Origin: Gemmatimonadaceae bacterium
GTDB lineage: Bacteria; Gemmatimonadota; Gemmatimonadetes; Gemmatimonadales; Gemmatimonadaceae
Direction of reading: 5' to 3'
NCBI GenBank assembly: GCA_019694735.1
Contig: JAIBBJ010000190.1
Coordinates: forward strand, 1 to 43,782
DNA length: 43,782 nucleotides
The notes below the pieces were generated by a model that saw only the letters and a program-made list of their open reading frames with translations, did no database searches and was not told the origin of the DNA. Positions 10,217 to 17,800 of this stretch are shown here, piece after piece (position 1 is the first letter of the stretch; each line of letters starts with the position of its first letter). The position numbers and the translations under genes are program-made.

Positions 10217-12202
10217 GTGGCGAATGAACGAGGGCCGCGCGCGGAGCGCGCGGCCGGCGTGCGCGAGGCCCGCGGTCCCGAGCAGGGACGCGGGCCTCGC
10301 GCCGTTCCCGCCGCCGAACAACGGGAACGGATCCGCACGCGGGTGTTCGAGGACCACGGCGCGCTCGCGCGCGAAGTCGCCCAGCGCGTCGCCGCCACGA
10401 TCCGCCGGGCGAACGCCGAGGGTCGGCGCGCCGTGCTCGGCCTCGCGACCGGCTCCACGCCGATCGGCGTCTACCGGGAGCTCGTCCGGATGCACCGCGA
10501 GGAGGGGCTGAGCTTCGCCCAGGTCGAGACGTTCAATCTCGACGAGTACCTCCCGATGCCGCCGGACAGTCCGCACGCGTACCACCGGTTCATGTGGACG
10601 CACCTCTTCTCGCAGATCGACATCCCGAAGGCGCAGGTGCACCTGCTGGACGGCACCGTGCCCCCCGAGCGCGTCGCCGAGCATTGCGCGGCGTACGAGG
10701 CGGCGATCGCGGCGGCCGGGGGCATCGACTTCCAGCTGCTCGGCATCGGCAAGACGGGGCACATCGGCTTCAACGAGCCCGGTTCCGGGCTCGACAGCCG
10801 CACGCGGCGGATCCTCCTCGACCGCATCACGCGACGCGACGCGGCCAGCGGCTTCTTCTCCGAGCGCGCGGTGCCGCGCGAAGCGATCACGATGGGCGTC
10901 GCGACGATCCTCGCCGCGCGCGAGGTCGCGATCCTCGCCACCGGGGAGCACAAGGCGGCCATCGTGCGGCGCGCGGTCGAGGGCGAGGTGGACCACCAGG
11001 TCCCGGCGACCTTCCTGCAGCGCCACGGCGCGGCGACGTTCTACTGCGACACGGCGGCGGCCGCCGACCTCACGCGGATCGCGACCCCGTGGCTGGTGGA
11101 CGAGGTCCAGTGGACCCCGGAGCTCGAGGTCCGCGCGGTCATCTGGCTCGCCGAGACCACCGGCCGGGCGATCCTCAAGCTGTCCGAGGGCGACTACACC
11201 GAGCACCACCTGGGCTCGCTGCTCGCTCGGCACGGGGAGGCGGGCACGGTCAACGGCAAGGTGTTCTGGTCGCTGAACGACCGGATCCGGGGCCGGGCGA
11301 AGCTCCCCCACTCGGCCCGCATCGTCGTCTTCTCGCCCCATCCGGACGACGACGTCATCTCCATGGGCGGCATCCTCCGGAAGCTGGTCGAGAACGGCAA
11401 CCACGTCGTGGTCGCCTACATGACCAGCGGCAACATCGCGGTCTTCGACCACGACGTCACGCGGCACCTCGACGTGCTCGAGCGCGTCGCCCGCGAACGG
11501 CGGCTCGACGCCGCCTTCGGCGCGTACGCCGGCGCCGTGCGTGACGCCATCGCGGCCAAGCAACCCGGCGAGCCGGACGCGCCGCTCGTCGCCGACATGA
11601 AGCGCATCATCCGCGAGTCCGAGGCCGTGAGCGGCATCGAGACCGTCGGCCTGTCGGCGGAGCACGCGCGCTTCCTCGACCTGCCGTTCTACCACACCGG
11701 CACGATCGAGAAGAAGCCGATCGGCCCCGAGGACGTGGCGATCGTCCGGCGGCTCCTCGAAGCCGAGCGCCCGCACTACGCATTCGTCGCCGGCGACCTC
11801 AGTGACCCGCATGGGACGCACCGGATGTGCAAGGAGGCGATCGACCGGGCGCTGACGGAACTCCATCCGGCGCGCCCGCGCGGCGTGCAGGAGCCGCCGC
11901 CCGAGTACAGCGACAAGACCGCCGGGACGTTCACCCCCGAGGTCTGGCTGTATCGCGGCGCCTGGCAGGAGTGGCCGGTCGCCGAGGCGACGTGGCTCGT
12001 CCCGCTGTCGCGCGAGGAGCTGAAGCTGAAGATCCAGGCGATCTTCAAGCACCAGTCGCAGAAGGACTCCGCCCCGTTCCCGGGGCAGGACGACCGCGAG
12101 TTCTGGCAGCGGGTCGAGGCCCGCAACACCGGCACCGCAGGGCTGCTCGACCGGCTCGGCCTCGCCGAGTACAACGCCATCGAGGCCTATGTCGTCGACT
12201 GA
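10217..12202 (+). CDS. nagB: Glucosamine-6-phosphate deaminase fused to a PIG-L/LmbE-type deacetylase
   Basis: 661 residues if the GTG at 10217 is the start. Family similarity begins only near codon 38 (ERIRTRVFEDHG), and the first 42 codons are unusually rich in A/T third bases, so a later GTG (10259, less likely 10343) is possible. Residues about 40-300 are NagB: GLATGSTP phosphate loop, NLDEY (Asp109, the E. coli Asp72 position), GIGKTGHIGFNEPGS with His182 and Glu187. Thr180 replaces E. coli Asp141. Residues about 368-600 are PIG-L: HPDDD at 375-379 and a later DPHGTHR, the metal ligands. NagB converts glucosamine-6-P to fructose-6-P and ammonia. The deacetylase half could supply NagA activity, which is inference. 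The gene overlaps the symporter start by 14 bases. Confidence 0.9.
   Translation: MANERGPRAERAAGVREARGPEQGRGPRAVPAAEQRERIRTRVFEDHGALAREVAQRVAATIRRANAEGRRAVLGLATGSTPIGVYRELVRMHREEGLSFAQVETFNLDEYLPMPPDSPHAYHRFMWTHLFSQIDIPKAQVHLLDGTVPPERVAEHCAAYEAAIAAAGGIDFQLLGIGKTGHIGFNEPGSGLDSRTRRILLDRITRRDAASGFFSERAVPREAITMGVATILAAREVAILATGEHKAAIVRRAVEGEVDHQVPATFLQRHGAATFYCDTAAAADLTRIATPWLVDEVQWTPELEVRAVIWLAETTGRAILKLSEGDYTEHHLGSLLARHGEAGTVNGKVFWSLNDRIRGRAKLPHSARIVVFSPHPDDDVISMGGILRKLVENGNHVVVAYMTSGNIAVFDHDVTRHLDVLERVARERRLDAAFGAYAGAVRDAIAAKQPGEPDAPLVADMKRIIRESEAVSGIETVGLSAEHARFLDLPFYHTGTIEKKPIGPEDVAIVRRLLEAERPHYAFVAGDLSDPHGTHRMCKEAIDRALTELHPARPRGVQEPPPEYSDKTAGTFTPEVWLYRGAWQEWPVAEATWLVPLSREELKLKIQAIFKHQSQKDSAPFPGQDDREFWQRVEARNTGTAGLLDRLGLAEYNAIEAYVVD
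10233..10255. terminator. GC hairpin just after the Fe-S carrier gene
   Basis: Perfect 10-base arms GGCCGCGCGC and GCGCGCGGCC with a GGA loop, starting 20 bases after the TGA at 10211-10213. There is no T-tract. It lies in the N-terminal codons of the NagB frame if that frame starts at 10217. Confidence 0.45.
10261..10302. terminator. Very strong 18-base-pair hairpin between the Fe-S carrier and NagB genes
   Basis: Arms 10261-10274 and 10289-10302 pair over 14 bases. After a one-base bulge (10275) a further TCCC/GGGA pairs, leaving a GAGCA loop. No T-tract follows. It resembles the other GC hairpins that end genes in this window, so it probably terminates or attenuates the transcript, although it overlaps the possible 5' end of the next reading frame. 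Confidence 0.55.
10302..10330. promoter_or_regulatory. Operator-like inverted repeat CCGTTCCCG-N11-CGGGAACGG
   Basis: Perfect 9-base arms at 10302-10310 and 10322-10330, centre-to-centre 20 bases, directly after the strong hairpin and before the conserved part of the NagB protein. The spacing suits a dimeric repressor on two helical turns. An RNA stem is the alternative. No promoter box is evident beside it. Confidence 0.35.
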
Positions 12203-13724
12203 CGCGGCCGCCGCCTTCACGGGGCTCGACTGGGCGGTCCTCATCGCGTACCTCGCCGGCACCATCGCCCTCGGCGTCTGGCTGGGCCGTGACCAGAAGG
12301 ACGCCAAGGACTACTTCGTCGCCGGCGGGACCATCCCGTGGTGGGCGGTGCTGTTCTCCATCGTGGCGACCGAGACCAGCGCGCTCACCTTCATCTCGAT
12401 CCCCGGCCTCGCCTACCTCGGCGACTTCACGTTCCTGCAGGTCGCGACCGGCTACCTGCTCGGGCGGATCGTCGTCGCCTACACGCTGCTCCCGCGCTAC
12501 GCCGGCGGCGAACTCGTCACGGCGTATGCGCTGCTGGAGAGACGGTTCGGGCTCGCGACCCGCCGCTTCGCCTCGGTGACCTTCATGGCCACGCGCGCCT
12601 TCGGCGACTCGGTCCGGGTGTTCGCCACCGCGATCCCGATCGCGCTGATCATCGGCCCGATCGTGCCGGCCGAGTGGCTGACGCCGGTCTCGATCCTCGC
12701 GCTCGGCGTCGCGACGCTCATCTACACGTACGAGGGCGGCATGCGCGCGGTCGTCTGGACCGACGTGATCCAGACCGTGATCTATCTCTTCGGCGGCGTG
12801 GGTGCGATCGTCCTGCTCGGGCAGGGCGTCGAGGGCGGCTGGGCCGCGATCCTCGCCGATGCGGGCGCGGCCGGCAAGCTCCGCCTGCTCGACCTCTCCA
12901 CGGACATCGGCAAGCCGCACACCCTCTTCGCCGGCGTGCTCGGCGGCGGATTCCTGGCCATGGCCTCGCACGGCGCGGACCAGCTCATCGTGCAGCGGCT
13001 GCTCACGGCGGCGGACCTCCGGGATTCCCGGCGCGCCCTCATCGGCTCCGGCCTCGCCGTGATGGCCCAGTTCGCCCTGTTCCTCTTCATCGGGATCGGG
13101 CTCTGGAAGTTCTATCAGGGGCGCGCCTTCCCCGCCCCGGACAAGATCTTCCCGACCTTCATCGTCGAGGAGATGCCGTCGGGGATGACCGGCGTCGTGA
13201 TCGCGGCGATCCTCGCCGCGGCGATGAGCACGATCAGCGGCTCGCTCAACTCGCTGGCCGCCGCGACCACGCACGACCTCTGGATCCCCCTCAAGGGCCA
13301 GGGCACGCCGGCCCAGCTCCTCCGGGTCTCGAAGGTCTTCACGTTGATCTGGGCCGTGATCCTCATCGGCGGGGCGCTGCTGTACAAGGCCGAGGGCACG
13401 CCGGTCGTGGTCATCGCCCTCTCTATCGCCTCCTTCACGTATGGCGGCCTCCTGGGCGGCTTCTTCCTCGCCCTGCTCTGGCCGCGCGCGGCCCAGCGCG
13501 ACGCGATCCTCGCGATGGCCGTCGGCATCTCCGTCATGAGCGTCGTCGTCTTCGCCGGCCGGCTCGGCGCGGCGTTCCCCGCCCTCGCGGGGCCCCTCGC
13601 CCCGGTGACCGGCATCGCCTGGCCGTGGTTCGTGCTGATCGGTACCGCGATCACGCTCGCCACGGGTATCTTGTCCTCGTTCACGCACGCGGCGCCCTCG
13701 GCGCCCCGACCCTCCCGCAACTGA
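12189..13724 (+). CDS. Sodium:solute symporter (SSS family), probable amino-sugar importer
   Basis: 511 residues with 13-14 hydrophobic segments. The SSS pattern is clear: GRDQKDAKDYFVAGGTIPWWAV, TETSALTFISIPG, YEGGMRAVVWTDVIQ, HGADQLIVQR and AAAMSTISGSLNSLA. It couples solute import to sodium entry across the inner membrane. The ATG at 12189 lies 14 bases inside the end of the NagB-PIG-L gene and the kinase gene starts eight bases after it, so all three are one operon. In Tannerella an SSS protein (MurT) next to a BadF-family kinase (MurK) imports MurNAc, so MurNAc or GlcNAc is the most likely cargo. Sialic acid or another sugar is the main alternative. Confidence 0.9.
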   Translation: MSSTDAAAAFTGLDWAVLIAYLAGTIALGVWLGRDQKDAKDYFVAGGTIPWWAVLFSIVATETSALTFISIPGLAYLGDFTFLQVATGYLLGRIVVAYTLLPRYAGGELVTAYALLERRFGLATRRFASVTFMATRAFGDSVRVFATAIPIALIIGPIVPAEWLTPVSILALGVATLIYTYEGGMRAVVWTDVIQTVIYLFGGVGAIVLLGQGVEGGWAAILADAGAAGKLRLLDLSTDIGKPHTLFAGVLGGGFLAMASHGADQLIVQRLLTAADLRDSRRALIGSGLAVMAQFALFLFIGIGLWKFYQGRAFPAPDKIFPTFIVEEMPSGMTGVVIAAILAAAMSTISGSLNSLAAATTHDLWIPLKGQGTPAQLLRVSKVFTLIWAVILIGGALLYKAEGTPVVVIALSIASFTYGGLLGGFFLALLWPRAAQRDAILAMAVGISVMSVVVFAGRLGAAFPALAGPLAPVTGIAWPWFVLIGTAITLATGILSSFTHAAPSAPRPSRN

Positions 13725-13732
13725 GAAGTCCC

Positions 13733-14653
13733 GTGGCGCATCTCGTCGTCGGTGTCGATGGTGGTGGCAGTAAGACCCAGGTCCTCGTGGCCGAGGGACG
13801 GAAGGAACTCGCGACCCTCACCGGGGGCCCGAGCGCGATCCGGCCGGGCGAGGCGCTGCACTCGGCCGAGGTGATCGGCGCGCTCGTCCGCGACGCGCTC
13901 GCGGTGGCCGAGCGCGACGTGAAGCCGCGGACGCTCGTGGTCGGCGTCGCCGGCGCCGGCCGCGAGAAGGAGCGTCGCACCCTGCTCCGTGCCCTCGAGG
14001 GCGAACAGCTCGCCGACGAGGTCGTGGTGGTCACCGACGGGGAGATCGCGCTGGCCGACGCGTTCGGCGACGGCCCGGGCATCCTGCTCGTCTCCGGCAC
14101 GGGCTCGGTGGCCTACGGGCGCGGGCCGACCGGGACCCTTCTCCGCGCGGGGGGCTGGGGGCCGCACTGCGGCGACGAGGGCAGCGGCGCCTGGATCGGC
14201 CGGCGCGCGCTCAGCGTCGTCACGGCCTCGCACGACGGCCGAGAGCCGGAGACGCGGCTCATCGGCGCGATCCTGACGGCGCTCGAGCTGGAGGAGGTGG
14301 ACGACCTCATCGGCTGGGCGTCCGCTGCGACCCCGAAGGACCTCGCCGCGCTCGCGATGCCGGTGCTGACGCTCGCCAGCGAGCGCGACCTGCGCGCGAA
14401 CTCGATCTGCACCATCGCCGCCGAGGAGCTCGTGCTGCACGTGCGCACGCTGGCCCGCCAGTTGTTCGTGGACGAGCGCGCGGCGGTCCCCGTCGCCCTG
14501 GCGGGCGGGATGCTGCAGCGCGGGTCGTTCCTGCGCCGGCTGGTGGAGCACCGGCTCAAGACGGCCGTGCCGGGCTCACACCTCCACGGGGACGAGGTCG
14601 TGCCGGCGCGCGGCGCGGTGAAGCTCGCGAAGCGGGCGGTCGCGACGGCCTGA
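13733..14653 (+). CDS. BadF/BadG/BcrA-family sugar kinase, probable GlcNAc/MurNAc kinase
   Basis: 306 residues from a GTG at 13733, eight bases after the symporter stop. The ATPase fold is marked by VGVDGGGSKTQ (phosphate-1 loop) at the N-terminus, VTDGEIALADAF, LVSGTGSVAYG (phosphate-2), GGWGPHCGDEGSGAWIG and VALAGGML near the C-terminus. Members phosphorylate N-acetylglucosamine, MurNAc (Tannerella MurK) or glucosamine. A kinase is needed here because the SSS importer delivers unphosphorylated sugar, and NagB needs a 6-phosphate. Without a MurQ etherase in the window, MurNAc use would depend on a gene elsewhere. It is the last gene of the rightward run, ending before a strong hairpin. Confidence 0.88.
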   Translation: MAHLVVGVDGGGSKTQVLVAEGRKELATLTGGPSAIRPGEALHSAEVIGALVRDALAVAERDVKPRTLVVGVAGAGREKERRTLLRALEGEQLADEVVVVTDGEIALADAFGDGPGILLVSGTGSVAYGRGPTGTLLRAGGWGPHCGDEGSGAWIGRRALSVVTASHDGREPETRLIGAILTALELEEVDDLIGWASAATPKDLAALAMPVLTLASERDLRANSICTIAAEELVLHVRTLARQLFVDERAAVPVALAGGMLQRGSFLRRLVEHRLKTAVPGSHLHGDEVVPARGAVKLAKRAVATA

Positions 14654-14692
14654 GGGCGCGTCCGGGCGCGGGACGGCCTCGGACGAACGACC

Positions 14693-14725
14693 CGCGGGGC
14701 GGTGGCAGGCGGCCACCGCCCCGCG
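14693..14725. terminator. Bidirectional hairpin between the convergent kinase and permease genes
   Basis: 14 perfect base pairs (CGCGGGGCGGTGGC at 14693-14706 with its complement at 14712-14725) and loop AGGCG. It is the only structure between the kinase stop at 14653 and the permease stop at 14744, so it can end both transcripts. There is only a short TT after it on the plus strand. Confidence 0.7.
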
Positions 14726-14743
14726 TTCGCATCCCGGCCGGCT

Positions 14744-16252
14744 TCAGCCCTCGTCGAAGTCCACCGGAGGCAGCCCGCGGCGGAGCCGCGAGTGGCGCCG
14801 CCCGTACAGCAGGTAGGCGACGACGCCGATGGCCAGCCAGATGCCGAATCGCTCCCACGCGACCGGGGGCAGGCCCTTCATCACGAACACGCAGGCCGCC
14901 GCACCGAGTGGCGCGACCAGCCACACGAATGGCACGCGGAACGGCCGCGGCCGGTCGGGCTCGACATAGCGCAGGATCAGCACGCCGATGCAGACGATCA
15001 CGAACGCGAAGAGCGTCCCGATGTTCGTCAGGTCGTAGGTCGCGACGTCGTCGGCCACGAGGGCCGCGAGGCCGACCATCAGCCCGGTGATGATCGTCGT
15101 GATGTGCGGCGTACGGTACTTCGGATGGAGCTTCGCCGCGGCGGCCGGGAGCAGCCCGTCGCGCGCCATCGAGAAGAAGATCCGCGGCTGGCCGTACTGG
15201 AAGACGAGGAGCACGGCGGCCATCGAGACCACGGCGCCGGCGGAGATGATCCACTCGAAGCGCTGGAGCCCCGCCACGTCGAAGGCGTGTGCGAGCGGGT
15301 CGGATGAGGCGAGCTGCTGGTACGGCACCAGGCCCGTGGCCACCGCGCCGACGATCACGTAGATCAGCGTGCAGATGCCGAGGCCGAGCATCAGGCCGCG
15401 CGGCATGGTGCGCTGCGGGTCCTTCACCTCCTCGGCCGCGGTCGAGATCGCGTCGAAGCCGATGTAGGCGAAGAAGACGATCGCCGCGCCCTGGTGGATG
15501 CCGCGGAACCCGTTGGGGGCGAACGGCGTGTAGTTGGCCGGATCGATGTGCATCGCGCCGACGATCACGAACAGCGCCAGCACCGCGAGCTTCACCAGCA
15601 CCATCACGTTGTTCACCCGCGCGCTCTCGCGCACCCCGATCACCAGCAGCCAGGTGATCGCCATGACGATGAGGAACGCCGGGAGGTTGAGGATGATGGG
15701 GAGGCCGCCGATCCGCGGCGCGGTGTCGAGGATCGCGTGGATCGCGGGGTTGCTCGACGCCTTGACCTGGAAGTAGCCGTGCGTGAGCCACCCCGGCAGG
15801 TCCACGAGCGGCGAGATGAGCGACGTGAAGTAGCTGCTCCAGCTGATGGCCACCGCGACGTTCCCGACGGCGTACTCGAGGATGAGGTCGAACCCGATGA
15901 TCCACGCCACGAGCTCGCCGAACGAGGCGTAGCTGTAGGCGTACGCCGAGCCGGCGGTCGGGATCATCGCCGCGAGCTCGGCGTAGCAGAGGGCCGCGAG
16001 GGCGCAGGCGGCGCCGAGCAGGACGAACGAGATGACCAGGGCCGGCCCGGCCGCGTAGCGCACGACCTCGCCGGTGGGGCTCACCTCGCCGGCCGCGGCG
16101 GTGCCGAGGGTCGAGAAGATGCCGGCGCCGATGACCGCGCCGATCGAGAGGGCCACGAGGTCCTTCGTGACCAGGGTCCGGCGCAGGCCGTGGCCGCCAT
16201 CCCCCTCTCCCGCCGGTGCGGCGATCGGCTTGCGGGCGAAGAGCGAATTCAT
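14744..16252 (-). CDS. APC-superfamily amino-acid permease (cationic amino-acid transporter type)
   Basis: 502 residues from the ATG at 16252 (GGAG seven bases upstream). About 12 hydrophobic segments are present. APC hallmarks: LVALSIGAVIGAGIFSTLGTAAA in segment 1, AALCYAELAAMIPTAGSAYAYSY in segment 3, FFAYIGFDAISTAAEEVKDPQRTMPRG in segment 6, and RIFFSMARDGLLP later. This matches the YfnA/CAT-type group that takes up basic or branched amino acids by proton symport. A TACCTT box about 75 bases upstream suggests its own promoter, so it is probably not part of the TonB transcript ending at 16359. Its substrate is unknown. A role in recovering muropeptide amino acids is only a neighbourhood guess. 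Confidence 0.92.
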   Translation of the reverse strand: MNSLFARKPIAAPAGEGDGGHGLRRTLVTKDLVALSIGAVIGAGIFSTLGTAAAGEVSPTGEVVRYAAGPALVISFVLLGAACALAALCYAELAAMIPTAGSAYAYSYASFGELVAWIIGFDLILEYAVGNVAVAISWSSYFTSLISPLVDLPGWLTHGYFQVKASSNPAIHAILDTAPRIGGLPIILNLPAFLIVMAITWLLVIGVRESARVNNVMVLVKLAVLALFVIVGAMHIDPANYTPFAPNGFRGIHQGAAIVFFAYIGFDAISTAAEEVKDPQRTMPRGLMLGLGICTLIYVIVGAVATGLVPYQQLASSDPLAHAFDVAGLQRFEWIISAGAVVSMAAVLLVFQYGQPRIFFSMARDGLLPAAAAKLHPKYRTPHITTIITGLMVGLAALVADDVATYDLTNIGTLFAFVIVCIGVLILRYVEPDRPRPFRVPFVWLVAPLGAAACVFVMKGLPPVAWERFGIWLAIGVVAYLLYGRRHSRLRRGLPPVDFDEG

Positions 16253-16328
16253 GCGCGGCTCCGGCGCACGAGCGGGGACTCGGTCATGTCGAGGGGTGTC
16301 GGGGAGGTGGCGGAGCGGCGGACCCGTG

Positions 16329-16357
16329 AAGGTATCCGCGGCCCGGCCCCCGGACCA
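16329..16357 (-). promoter_or_regulatory. Predicted promoter of the amino-acid permease
   Basis: On the minus strand a -35-like TGGTCC (16352-16357) and a -10-like TACCTT (16329-16334) are 17 bases apart, giving a leader of about 70 bases to the ATG at 16252. It lies immediately after the stop of the TonB-like gene. Confidence 0.45.
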
Positions 16358-16358
16358 G

Positions 16359-17198
16359 TCAGCGCGGCGCCTCGGCCGTGATCTGCACCGTGTCACGGAC
16401 CGGCGTCCCGTCGCCCCGCACCGCAGGACGGAAGCGCACCTCCGCGAGCATCTCGCGGATCTTCTTGTTGTAGCCGCCGTCCCGAGACGGATTGAACGCG
16501 ATCAGCTTGGCGTTGCCGCGTTCGTCCACGTCGAAGACCGCGACCATCCGGTACGGGCGCACCTTCTGTGGTACCGGGATGGGCAGGAGGGCGAGATTGG
16601 TCACCTGGGGTGGATAGATGTCCCCCGCTCCGCCGCCCGTCCCGGGCCCGACGCCGGACCCACGGCCCGTGCCCTGTCCGGAGCCGACGCCACCTCCCGA
16701 GCCGGGGCCGTTCCCGCCGCTGCCGTCGTTCCCGGAGCCGCCTCCGGTCCCCGGGGTCGAGACCGCCGGGCCGCTCTGAACGGGATCGGCGGGCGCCGGT
16801 GCGGGCGTGGGCTTGGCGGGCTCGGGGGGCGGCGTCACCGGGGGCGTGGGCTGCGGCTTGGGCGGCACCACCGGGGGTGTGACCACCTTGGGCTGCGGCA
16901 GGGCTGGCGGAGCCACCTGCAGGTAGCGGAGCCGCTCGGGGCGAGTCTCGCCCCCGGTCCCCCCGGTCCCACCGCCACCGCCGCCCGCCGGGCCGGGCCC
17001 GCGCCCGCCTGAGGTCTCCTCGAACTCGAGCTGGGTCGCGACGATCGGCGGCAGGAACAGCGCGAGCAGGATGATCGCGTGGAGCAGCGCCGAAAGGACG
17101 AGTCCGGTGCGGCTGCGGCGCTCCGGCTCCGGGATCCCATGGAGGGGCCGGATCGGCCGGCGCGGCTTGCCGGAAGGAAGGAGGTCGGGCGCGGTCAC
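16359..17198 (-). CDS. TonB-family protein with a long Pro/Gly-rich periplasmic linker
   Basis: 279 residues, GTG start. Residues 30-55 hold one membrane anchor (TGLVLSALLHAIILLALFLPP) with the conserved Ser and His. Residues about 110-150 are proline-rich (repeated PPKPQPTPPVTPPPEP type) and 155-205 almost pure Gly/Ser. Residues about 205-279 are a TonB C-terminal-like domain (YRMVAVFDVDERGNAKLIAFNPSRDGGYNKKIREMLAEVRFRPA). TonB transmits the ExbB/ExbD proton-motive force to outer-membrane receptors. The glycine block is far longer than usual and may span a thick periplasm. A TATCTT box six bases before the GTG predicts a leaderless mRNA of its own, separate from the ExbB/ExbD operon just upstream. 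Confidence 0.82.
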   Translation of the reverse strand: MTAPDLLPSGKPRRPIRPLHGIPEPERRSRTGLVLSALLHAIILLALFLPPIVATQLEFEETSGGRGPGPAGGGGGGTGGTGGETRPERLRYLQVAPPALPQPKVVTPPVVPPKPQPTPPVTPPPEPAKPTPAPAPADPVQSGPAVSTPGTGGGSGNDGSGGNGPGSGGGVGSGQGTGRGSGVGPGTGGGAGDIYPPQVTNLALLPIPVPQKVRPYRMVAVFDVDERGNAKLIAFNPSRDGGYNKKIREMLAEVRFRPAVRGDGTPVRDTVQITAEAPR

Positions 17199-17204
17199 AA
17201 GTCA

Positions 17205-17210
17205 AAGATA
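17205..17210 (-). promoter_or_regulatory. -10-like TATCTT six bases before the TonB-like GTG
   Basis: TATCTT on the minus strand ends six bases before the GTG at 17198. A normal -10 to start-point distance would place transcription initiation at or next to the start codon, so the mRNA would be leaderless. Confidence 0.5.
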
Positions 17211-17315
17211 GGAACGCCGACCCCGTGCCGAAGGGTCCCCCGGGGAGGACCCGGCGGGGGCGGCCGAGGGCGGGATGGCCGCACCGGGGGGTGGCGGTGA
17301 TCCCGCAATTGATAC

Positions 17316-17345
17316 GGCGGACGAGCCCCGAAAGGTTCGTCCGCC
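17316..17345 (-). terminator. Hairpin after the ExbB/ExbD operon
   Basis: Arms GGCGGACGA (17316-17324) and TCGTCCGCC (17337-17345) are perfect complements, and the inner bases can pair three more around a CCGAAA loop. It lies 24 bases after the second exbD stop at 17369 and should separate that operon from the downstream TonB-like gene. Confidence 0.6.
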
Positions 17346-17368
17346 GATCGCCCGCCGGAGGGCGGGAC

Positions 17369-17788
17369 CTACTTGCCGGCGTCCTTCGGCGTGACGCCGA
17401 TGACCTTCACGCCCGCGCCGCGCGCCACGTCCATCGCGTAGATCACGTCGTCGTACTTCACGGCCGGATCGCCCTTGATGAACATGATCTTCTCGGGCCG
17501 CGGGTCGTAGATCGCCTTGAGCCGCGTGGCGAGGTTGTCGCGCGTGAGCGGCTCCTTGTTCACCGCGAAGTTGCCCTCGGGGAGCACTTCGAGCACGATC
17601 TGGTCCGACGCCGAGTTGGCCGTCGCGACGGCCGGCTGCGGGTCGGGGAGCTGCATGTCGATCGCCTTGCGCATCATGGGCTGCATGATCATGAAGATGA
17701 TCAGCAGCACGAGCATGATGTCGATCATGGGCACGACATTGGGCTCGTTGTTGAGCCCGCTGTTGCCACCGCCAACGCTCATTCCCAT
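17369..17788 (-). CDS. exbD: ExbD/TolR-type biopolymer transport protein (second copy)
   Basis: 139 residues. A single N-terminal membrane segment has the family signature NVVPMIDIMLVLLIIFMIM, whose Asp (in MID) is the proton-conducting residue of ExbD/TolR. The periplasmic domain follows (IVLEVLPEGNFAVNKEPLT...KIMFIKGDPAVKYDDVIYAMDVARGAGVKVIGVTP). With ExbB it forms the proton-driven motor that energises TonB. It starts 12 bases after the first exbD. The two copies share the membrane signature but differ in the periplasmic part, so they may form a mixed motor or serve different TonB partners. Confidence 0.92.
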   Translation of the reverse strand: MGMSVGGGNSGLNNEPNVVPMIDIMLVLLIIFMIMQPMMRKAIDMQLPDPQPAVATANSASDQIVLEVLPEGNFAVNKEPLTRDNLATRLKAIYDPRPEKIMFIKGDPAVKYDDVIYAMDVARGAGVKVIGVTPKDAGK

Positions 17789-17800
17789 GGTCGTCGCTCC

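Noticed and set aside
16550-17000. Pro/Gly-rich stretch of the TonB-like gene as a DNA repeat or CRISPR-like array
   Set aside because: It is translated low-complexity linker with no constant unit or spacer. No CRISPR array or cas gene is visible anywhere in the window.
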